The translations under genes and the position numbers were made by a program. Below the pieces are notes generated by a model. The model made no database searches and had not been told where the DNA came from. It saw nothing but the letters and a program-made list of their open reading frames with translations. Of a stretch of DNA of 27,680 nucleotides, positions 23,809 through 27,680 are shown one piece after another (position 1 is the stretch's first letter; each line of letters starts with the position of its first letter). Source of the DNA: a virus. The stretch covers positions 1-27,680 of the IMG/VR virus record IMGVR_UViG_3300005537_000055, one strand, 5' to 3'.

Positions 23809-24231
23809 TTAGACGTCGACGCCGGCGGCCTTAAGCCAGCGGTCCCATGTGTGGCGGTCCATGTCGTCGACGTTCGAGAAGCATCCCGTGTCGGCGAACT
23901 GCACGGTGTAGCGGACCTCTTCCTTATAGACGACGGCGACGATCGCCGAGATGGCGCGCGCCTTCACTTCTGGGTTTGTCGCCCGCGCCTCTTTGGCAGA
24001 GGCTTCGGCCACCGCCTGGGCGCGGTCGCCCTCGAGCACGACGAGGCGAACTTCCTTTGAGGGGTCCTCGCCCTTGGTTTGCTCGACCGAAGTCGACGCC
24101 GCGGTGCGCATTTCATTGAGCTGGATGCAGTGCTGGCCTTGGATCTGGACGTCCTGCGCCTTAACAGGCGCGGGTCCGATCACGGCGACGCATAGCAGGG
24201 CTGCAACCAAGGCGCGGATAAGGTTCAACAT
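23809..24231 (-). CDS. secreted/periplasmic protein, 140 aa
   Basis: The product begins MLNLIRALVAALLCVAVIG followed by PAPVKAQ, a clear Sec signal peptide with cleavage likely after AQA-type residues near 25-26. The mature part is about 115 residues with two cysteines (QHCIQL and TGCFSN) that could form a disulphide, a Glu/Ala-rich helix and an aromatic end (HTWDRWLKAAG). No family is recognised. A phage protein sent to the periplasm may alter the host envelope or block superinfection. AGGAG stands upstream of ATG 24231. Confidence 0.7.
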   Translation of the reverse strand: MLNLIRALVAALLCVAVIGPAPVKAQDVQIQGQHCIQLNEMRTAASTSVEQTKGEDPSKEVRLVVLEGDRAQAVAEASAKEARATNPEVKARAISAIVAVVYKEEVRYTVQFADTGCFSNVDDMDRHTWDRWLKAAGVDV

Positions 24232-24296
24232 GGTAGCTCCTGGGTGGGAAGCAGAGGGGGTGATTGTCGATCCGCGGTGGTGGCGCGGTAGCAATT

Positions 24297-24360
24297 CCGA
24301 GGCGCCGGGCAGTATCCGGCGATTTTCATTAGGGGCCCGGGTGTTTTAATCCCGCCTCGG
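24297..24360. repeat. 64-bp inverted structure in the leader of the secreted-protein gene
   Basis: CCGAGGCG (24297-24304) is complementary to CGCCTCGG (24353-24360). Overlapping it, CGCCGG (24303-24308) pairs with CCGGCG (24316-24321), followed on the plus strand by ATTTTCATT. The region between the genes (24232-24364) has no ORF. It may be a leader RNA structure on the minus strand or a terminator for antisense plus-strand transcripts. Confidence 0.4.
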
Positions 24361-24364
24361 ATCC

Positions 24365-24661
24365 TCAGTGGTGCGTCGGCTTATAGACATACACGCGAGC
24401 CGCACCATTGATCATGGTGCCGCAGTAGACGAGATGGGCTTTGGACTTGTCGGTGGTGGGCGACTCGTCCTTGTCATACATCTCGACGATCGGCAGTGAG
24501 TGGACCCTGCTGCCCCAGGGTAGCAACTTGAGGAAGAATACGATCTGCTGATCTAGGTCAACCTTGAGGACTTCATCACAGGTGCCGGGGATCTGCAGCT
24601 CGTATGATCGCCAATACGGGCTGGCCGCTTCGGGAACAAACTGGGAACCCGAGTTGTCCAC
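24365..24661 (-). CDS. hypothetical protein, 98 aa
   Basis: The 98-residue product starts with GTG two bases after the preceding stop. It is beta-rich (YWRSYELQIPGTCDEVLKVD, QQIVFFLKLLPWGSRVHSLP, AHLVYCGTMINGAARVYVYK) with no signal peptide and no recognised domain. It is followed by the structured leader of the secreted-protein gene. Confidence 0.6.
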   Translation of the reverse strand: MDNSGSQFVPEAASPYWRSYELQIPGTCDEVLKVDLDQQIVFFLKLLPWGSRVHSLPIVEMYDKDESPTTDKSKAHLVYCGTMINGAARVYVYKPTHH

Positions 24662-24662
24662 G

Positions 24663-25064
24663 CTATTTGCTGTTGCTCGGCTTGGCGGAAGCTTCGACCG
24701 CCGGTGCAGCCTTGACGGGGCTTGTGACCGGCGCGGCCGGCACCGGAGCGTTGGCGAGGTTGGTGACGGTCTTCGCCACGGCGTTCATGGCACCAGCGAC
24801 CGCGCCGGTGACCTCCTCATGCGTGTCCATGTGCGCATCGTGGAGATCCTCGACGGCGCTGTGGACCTCATGGACCGCGCCATGGAGGTATGTGACCTTT
24901 GAACCGAGGGAATTGAGAACACCGACAAGTTCATTCGCGAGGCTATCGGCTGACACCTCGTGTAGGCCCTTGAGGTGGCGCTCATAGAGCCAGCCAACCA
25001 AGAGCGCAGCGAGGAGCGCGACGCCGCCGAGCTCTACGGGCGTGGTGCTGAAAAATTCGTTCAT
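24663..25064 (-). CDS. membrane-anchored helical protein, 133 aa
   Basis: Residues 11-27 (LGGVALLAALLVGWLYE) form one membrane segment near the N terminus. A His/Glu-rich helix follows (HLKGLHEVSADSLANELVG and LHGAVHEVHSAVEDLHDAH, heptad-like), then an Ala/Pro-rich tail. This is the layout of a single-pass protein with a cytoplasmic or periplasmic coiled coil. Function unknown. It starts as ATGA on the stop of the helix-turn-helix gene, with AGGA and a C-rich spacer upstream. Confidence 0.65.
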   Translation of the reverse strand: MNEFFSTTPVELGGVALLAALLVGWLYERHLKGLHEVSADSLANELVGVLNSLGSKVTYLHGAVHEVHSAVEDLHDAHMDTHEEVTGAVAGAMNAVAKTVTNLANAPVPAAPVTSPVKAAPAVEASAKPSNSK

Positions 25065-25387
25065 GGGGTGGGGGTTCCTGAGACTGCAGGGTGGGTTGAA
25101 GGCGCGGCGGCGGACACCGGAGAGAAATGCCCGCCGCCCGCCGATGCCACGCCAACGGGGTCCGTCGCTTGAGGGTGCGCCCCGGTCGTGGATTTCTTGC
25201 GCGGCTTGTCGTCGAGGTTATCCTCGACCCAGGCGCGAATGTCCTCAGCGCGGTAGTAGATGTTCTTACCGAGCCGGGTAAATTTCGGGCCGCGCTCGAG
25301 GCGCCGCCACTCGGCCAGAGTGAGCACAGACACTGAGAGGACTTCTGCAAGCTGCTTGGTGGTGAGCAGCTCAATTGATGCTGACAT
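25061..25387 (-). CDS. excisionase-like helix-turn-helix DNA-binding protein
   Basis: The start is placed at 25387 (MSASIELLTTKQLAEVLSVS), 45 bases after the predicted promoter and nine bases after AGGA; the longer open frame would begin inside the promoter. Residues 6-55 (LTTKQLAEVLSVSVLTLAEW, then RRLERGPKFTRLGKNIYYRA and EDIRAWVE) are the winged MerR-type HTH_17 fold of excisionases and small phage regulators. The remaining 50 residues are Pro/Ala/Ser-rich. It probably acts as a transcription regulator of the accessory block. A dispersed palindrome copy (25266-25281) lies within the gene and encodes FTRLGK. Confidence 0.8.
   Translation of the reverse strand: MSASIELLTTKQLAEVLSVSVLTLAEWRRLERGPKFTRLGKNIYYRAEDIRAWVEDNLDDKPRKKSTTGAHPQATDPVGVASAGGGHFSPVSAAAPSTHPAVSGTPTP
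25266..25281. repeat. dispersed palindrome TTACC-N6-GGTAA, copy 10
   Basis: Spacer GAGCCG; inside the helix-turn-helix gene, encoding FTRLGK. Confidence 0.85.
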
Positions 25388-25438
25388 TCGTGGTGGTCCT
25401 GGGTGGTGGACGACGCTGTCGTGGTGGTGTTCGAAGCT

Positions 25439-25468
25439 GAGATAGTCATGGGTGGCGGGCCATGTCAA
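25439..25468 (-). promoter_or_regulatory. sigma-70-type promoter for the helix-turn-helix gene
   Basis: On the minus strand TTGACA (25468-25463) is followed after 18 bases by TATCTC (25444-25439), giving a leader of about 45 bases to the ATG at 25387. Upstream, 25524-25536 (GGTATGGAATACC) is an inverted repeat that could be an operator. Confidence 0.55.
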
Positions 25469-25553
25469 TCCCGTTTTATCCTTTATTTTCAGTCACTTAC
25501 CGCGTCTGTTTGCCTCCTGTTTTGGTATGGAATACCTATGGTTTTGGTGGGGT

Positions 25554-25793
25554 TTAGATAGTGAGATGGGTGGCGTGCCCAGCGAGCACTAGCAGCTGTA
25601 GGCGTGCCCACATGTCCGCATCTGCGAAGGCCACTGGCCTGCCAAATACCGACAGCTGCCCGCCATAATGCCGTAGCGGCGTGTCGAATTTAGCTAGCAG
25701 CCGCACATCGTATTCAGACGCGTTGGTGTAGCAATATACCTCAGCCTCTACGACCAATAAGCCAGTCAGGATGAACTCGACCACCTTAGTCAT
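25554..25793 (-). CDS. small protein with C-terminal W-x2-LQLL motif (third of three)
   Basis: The 79-residue product starts as an overlap with the previous stop (GGTATGACTAA). The N-terminal half has a hydrophobic beginning (MTKVVEFILTGLLVVEAEVY) that is not long enough to be a sure membrane helix. The C-terminal ADMWARLQLLVLAGHATHL matches the ends of the next two upstream genes. Function unknown. Confidence 0.65.
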   Translation of the reverse strand: MTKVVEFILTGLLVVEAEVYCYTNASEYDVRLLAKFDTPLRHYGGQLSVFGRPVAFADADMWARLQLLVLAGHATHLTI

Positions 25794-26034
25794 ACCAGCG
25801 GCACTCCCACATGTGGGCCCGGTCGGCGAGCACGAGCAGCTGCAACTTCGACCACTCGCTCTCGCGCGTGCCGGGTTTGACTTTCGGCCGGGCGACGTAT
25901 GCGTAGGCCGGCAGGAACACCCATGCCGGCGGCATGCCAAGGAACCACCACCAGAACTTCCAGCGCGGCGTCTGCGTGAACGCCACCTTCGAGCCGTGCG
26001 GGTGGATGAAGATTATTGATCGCTCAGCCGACAT
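25786..26034 (-). CDS. small protein with C-terminal W-x2-LQLL motif (second of three)
   Basis: The 82-residue product begins MSAERSIIFIHPHGSKVAFT. It has a very aromatic segment (PRWKFWWWFLGMPPAWVFLP) that may associate with the membrane, and ends ESEWSKLQLLVLADRAHMW. The start overlaps the upstream stop and the stop overlaps the next start, so all three motif genes are coupled. No family is recognised. Confidence 0.65.
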   Translation of the reverse strand: MSAERSIIFIHPHGSKVAFTQTPRWKFWWWFLGMPPAWVFLPAYAYVARPKVKPGTRESEWSKLQLLVLADRAHMWECRWYD

Positions 26035-26308
26035 GCCAATACTCCCCGAGCCCGGCGATCGCAAGCAGCTGCAGATCCGCCCAGCGGTCCTCGGACACCT
26101 GTGCGATCTTCGTTGGGTAAGAGTGGTTCCCGATTGCGCAGTAACCGGCGATGAGCTCGTAGATCGTGTTGGTGACCTGGCTTAGCGTGTAGCAGCCGGC
26201 GTCGTCGCCTGATTTGATTAGCAGGAACTCGAACGGGCCGCGGGGCGGTGCCTTCGAAAGCACCCTTGCGCAGTGGCGGCTCCATGTCTGCTCGATGCGC
26301 GGCGTCAC
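26024..26308 (-). CDS. small protein with C-terminal W-x2-LQLL motif (first of three)
   Basis: The 94-residue product starts with GTG (GTGA overlap with the preceding 30-residue gene). Its body (FEFLLIKSGDDAGCYTLSQV, TNTIYELIAGYCAIGNHSYP) resembles phage proteins of unknown role. The end, EDRWADLQLLAIAGLGEYW, carries the common motif. The N-terminal parts of the three proteins are unrelated to each other. Confidence 0.65.
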   Translation of the reverse strand: MTPRIEQTWSRHCARVLSKAPPRGPFEFLLIKSGDDAGCYTLSQVTNTIYELIAGYCAIGNHSYPTKIAQVSEDRWADLQLLAIAGLGEYWHVG

Positions 26309-26397
26309 TGGACGGCACCGTAGAGGTGCGCGAGGAGCTCGAGCGCGATCAGGCCTACCACGAGCACGTAGGGCCCGGCGGCTAGGAAGCGAAGCAT
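26305..26397 (-). CDS. 30-residue single-pass membrane microprotein
   Basis: ATG at 26397 opens 30 codons ending in TGA that overlaps the next GTG as GTGA. The product begins MLRFLAAGPYVLVVGLIALE and is one hydrophobic helix from residue 4 to about 26. It stands one base after the stop of another short membrane gene. Coupling on both sides supports it being real. A role at the membrane (holin-like, exclusion or signalling) is open. Confidence 0.6.
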   Translation of the reverse strand: MLRFLAAGPYVLVVGLIALELLAHLYGAVQ

Positions 26398-26398
26398 C

Positions 26399-26533
26399 TC
26401 AGCGCACGAGGTCAGTCAAGAGGCTGAAAACGAAGCAGGCCCAGGCGATAGCAACTCCTACGCCAAGGATTACTGCACACGCGCCCATAAGGGCGATCGT
26501 CGCCTTACCGGCGACGTCGAGCAAAGTTTTCAT
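26399..26533 (-). CDS. 44-residue membrane microprotein
   Basis: ATG at 26533 opens 44 codons. The product begins MKTLLDVAGKATIALMGACA and continues as one long hydrophobic helix (about 12-38) with two cysteines. It is the first gene after the promoter at 26600-26572 and is followed directly by a second microprotein. The ribosome binding site is weak. The function is unknown. Confidence 0.6.
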   Translation of the reverse strand: MKTLLDVAGKATIALMGACAVILGVGVAIAWACFVFSLLTDLVR

Positions 26534-26571
26534 GGAAACACCGTGGTGGGGTGTAATGGGTGGTTTGGTTC

Positions 26572-26600
26572 TATGTATATGGTGGTAATTAGTATGTCAA
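26572..26600 (-). promoter_or_regulatory. promoter of the leftward accessory block
   Basis: On the minus strand a perfect TTGACA (26600-26595) is followed by TACATA (26577-26572) after 17 bases, or by TATACA (26579-26574) after 15. The first gene begins about 30 bases downstream of the likely start point. The DNA here is strongly AT-rich compared with the flanks. Confidence 0.6.
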
Positions 26601-26713
26601 TAGGGGTTTTGTGAGTAGTTTTACTATGGTATTTAAGTAGGCTCGGGTTTTTGGGTCCTATATATTTTTCAAACACCTAAAGAGCGCCGACCCCCCCTCC
26701 CCCCGTTGGGCGC

Positions 26714-26729
26714 TTACCCGGTGGGGTAG
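26714..26729. repeat. near copy of the dispersed palindrome (GGTAG right half)
   Basis: TTACC-CGGTGG-GGTAG differs from the consensus in one base. It starts at the last base of the C-loop hairpin in the structured region. Confidence 0.6.
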
Positions 26730-27096
26730 CCGGCCTCTATTCACTCAGCTCCTAGGGTGTCGGAACCGCCCTATAGCCCGCCCTCCGACCGAAGCGCCGA
26801 AAAGGTCTGGCTTCTAGTCGGTCTAGGGTGTTCGAAGTCTCCATCCCGAAGTGCCGCGCGCCACAGGCTTCATGCCTAGCCTACCACGCACCCGAAGGAT
26901 ACCGGGAGCTTGGGAAAGCTGGGGAGCGAAGCCGGTCCGAGCCCTCCCGCGAAAGCGCCCGGCTCGCAATGGCTCCCTGGGACTGAGTTCCAGGCGATAC
27001 CCGCTCCTAAAGCGATAGGGCCTATCGAGGCCCGAAAGGCAAGGGAGGGGCAAGGATGAAAGCCCTCGCGTGTGAGAGACGCGGGGCACCAATATT

Positions 27097-27122
27097 GCTC
27101 GGAGCCGCACTAGGCTCCGAGC
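27097..27122 (+). terminator. 10-bp hairpin at the end of the structured region
   Basis: GCTCGGAGCC (27097-27106) and GGCTCCGAGC (27113-27122) are perfect complements around GCACTA, followed by GTTTGTCAATTT. The T tract is interrupted, so termination would be moderate. Confidence 0.6.
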
Positions 27123-27132
27123 GTTTGTCAAT

Positions 27133-27148
27133 TTACCGAGCGGGGTAA
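27133..27148. repeat. dispersed palindrome TTACC-N6-GGTAA, copy 11
   Basis: Spacer GAGCGG; intergenic, between the terminator-like stem and the possible 70-residue ORF. Confidence 0.9.
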
Positions 27149-27152
27149 GACC

Positions 27153-27365
27153 ATGCGCTTCAATGCACTCACGCGCGCTGACATTTCGATCACTTCGTTT
27201 GTTGCTAGGCCGCAAGCGCCAAAGCTTGCAATCGAGCATATCCATGCGTTTCGGGTGTTCGAAGCTTCGAACGCTCCGGTTCGGACTTACTGTGAGGCCG
27301 GCAGGCCTGTGAAGGCCATGAAATACTGGGACCGCGACTTTCGGAGCGGCAAGGGGGGTTGGTAG
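27153..27365 (+). CDS. possible small basic protein, 70 aa
   Basis: ATG at 27153 opens 70 codons (MRFNALTRADISITSFVARP ... MKYWDRDFRSGKGGW). Composition is reasonable and basic, but the ribosome binding site is only GGGG ten bases away. An overlapping long frame exists on the other strand. A 16-bp palindrome GTTCGAAGCTTCGAAC (27257-27272) lies inside. A dispersed palindrome copy is five bases before the start, so if the gene is real the site could act as its operator. Confidence 0.4.
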   Translation: MRFNALTRADISITSFVARPQAPKLAIEHIHAFRVFEASNAPVRTYCEAGRPVKAMKYWDRDFRSGKGGW

Positions 27366-27370
27366 GTTCG

Positions 27371-27680
27371 GCAGTTGATAGACTGCCAACCTGTTACGGC
27401 AGTTCGCGAACAGGCGTAACAGGCTCTCTATCTATATATATTATAATTATAAACTAAGATTTCAATATATATACTATATGAAGCGAACGTTACGTCACCA
27501 TGTTCGCGTAACATCTGCTACAGCCTACCGCGCACGTAACGTGTTACGCGAACAGCCTAGGTATATTTGTCGTTCATTTGGCTCTTTATAATTAGTAATA
27601 AGCTAAGTGCCTATAAACACACAACAATTTTTGTGATATTATAAGAAAAGACCCCTTGAAATACCCTGTTACGCATGTTA
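27371..27680. other. repeat-rich, AT-rich region, candidate replication origin or operator array
   Basis: GTTACG or CGTAAC occurs seven times: 27393, 27416, 27489, 27507, 27535, 27543 and 27668. CCTGTTACG (27391-27399) and CGTAACAGG (27416-27424) are perfect complements around the palindrome GTTCGCGAAC (27403-27412). TGTTCGCGTAACA (27501-27513) is the exact reverse complement of TGTTACGCGAACA (27542-27554). Between them 27425-27480 is almost pure A/T, and A/T-rich DNA resumes at 27560-27660. Iteron-like repeats beside an AT-rich block are the usual features of a replication origin; an operator array for a divergent early promoter is the main alternative. No gene is seen here. Confidence 0.5.

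Larger units (their letters stand above)
26683..27122 (+). ncRNA. candidate structured non-coding RNA, about 440 nt
   Basis: This GC-rich island between AT-rich flanks holds many local stems. AGCGCC (26683-26688) pairs with GGGCGCT (26708-26714) around a C-only loop; GACCG/GAAGC pair with GCTTC/CGGTC (26787-26823); AGGC-TTCAT-GCCT lies at 26865-26877. CGAGCC pairs with GGCTCG (26938-26966) enclosing CGC-GAAA-GCG; CCTGGGAC-TGA-GTTCCAGG lies at 26976-26994; GGGCCT-ATCG-AGGCCC at 27018-27033; CGCGT-ACGCG at 27067-27083. It ends in a 10-bp terminator-like stem followed by a partial T tract on the plus strand, which sets the proposed orientation. It matches no RNA class I know. The upstream promoter is uncertain (TTGTGA near 26614 with TATTTA, or TATATA near 26660). 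It could also be a packaging or replication structure acting as DNA. Confidence 0.45.

Noticed and set aside
25388-25468. Upstream extension of the helix-turn-helix frame to 25468
   Set aside because: It begins inside the predicted -35 box and has no ribosome binding site; the start at 25387 has AGGA at the usual spacing.
26826-26850. Possible tRNA T-arm (GGGTGTTCGAAG)
   Set aside because: The loop is too long, the stem does not close, and no acceptor or anticodon arm can be drawn.
27126-27131. TTGACA on the minus strand before the structured region
   Set aside because: No -10 hexamer at suitable distance; the sequence downstream is the GC-rich terminator stem.
26823-27389. Leftward open frame of 188 codons
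   Set aside because: Its composition (Arg, Leu, Pro, Ser) is that of a frame read through structured GC-rich DNA, it crosses the terminator-like stem, has no ribosome binding site and resembles nothing.

Overview
The window is a contiguous piece of a tailed double-stranded DNA phage genome of podovirus type (short tail, P22/N4-like head module). The host is most likely a GC-rich proteobacterium, plausibly an alphaproteobacterium; this rests on base composition and protein flavour only. No tRNA, CRISPR array, insertion sequence or integrase was seen.

Layout. Positions 1-19375 are one dense leftward block of structure and lysis genes. In transcription order it runs: portal, four or five small head proteins, scaffold, major capsid protein, two neck/connector proteins, an Ala/Ser/Thr-rich fibre, a beta-helix tail spike, GH19 endolysin, holin, a spanin-like membrane protein, a coiled-coil protein, a tail nozzle-like protein, a fibre-like protein, small tail proteins, a GNAT-like protein, an HNH endonuclease, and two internal virion proteins. 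The last of these carries a lysozyme-like domain and runs off the left edge. Two rightward genes at 19438-21347 encode the terminase subunits and diverge from the portal. A second leftward block (26533-21372) holds accessory genes. In transcription order these are two tiny membrane proteins, three small proteins with a common C-terminal motif, an excisionase-like helix-turn-helix protein, a membrane protein, an unknown protein, a secreted protein, a metallophosphoesterase, two unknowns, a DUF7768-like protein and a 75-residue protein with a very strong ribosome binding site. Positions 26534-27680 are almost gene-free. They contain a promoter for the accessory block, about 440 bases able to form many hairpins and ending in a terminator-like stem, one doubtful small ORF, and an AT-rich stretch full of GTTACG/CGTAAC and CGCGAA repeats that looks like a replication origin or operator region.

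Genes are packed with start/stop overlaps (ATGA, GTGA, TAATG, and one apparent CTGA), which points to widespread translational coupling. The major capsid gene is bracketed by two intrinsic-terminator-like hairpins.

The strongest unexplained signal is a palindromic word, TTACC-N6-GGTAA. It occurs 11 times without mismatch across the whole window (about 0.03 expected by chance), at fairly even 1.6-3.7 kb spacing, in both coding and intergenic DNA, plus one near copy with a single mismatch. It behaves like a dispersed protein-binding site (stoperator, nucleoid or partition type) and has no obvious explanation in the annotated genes.
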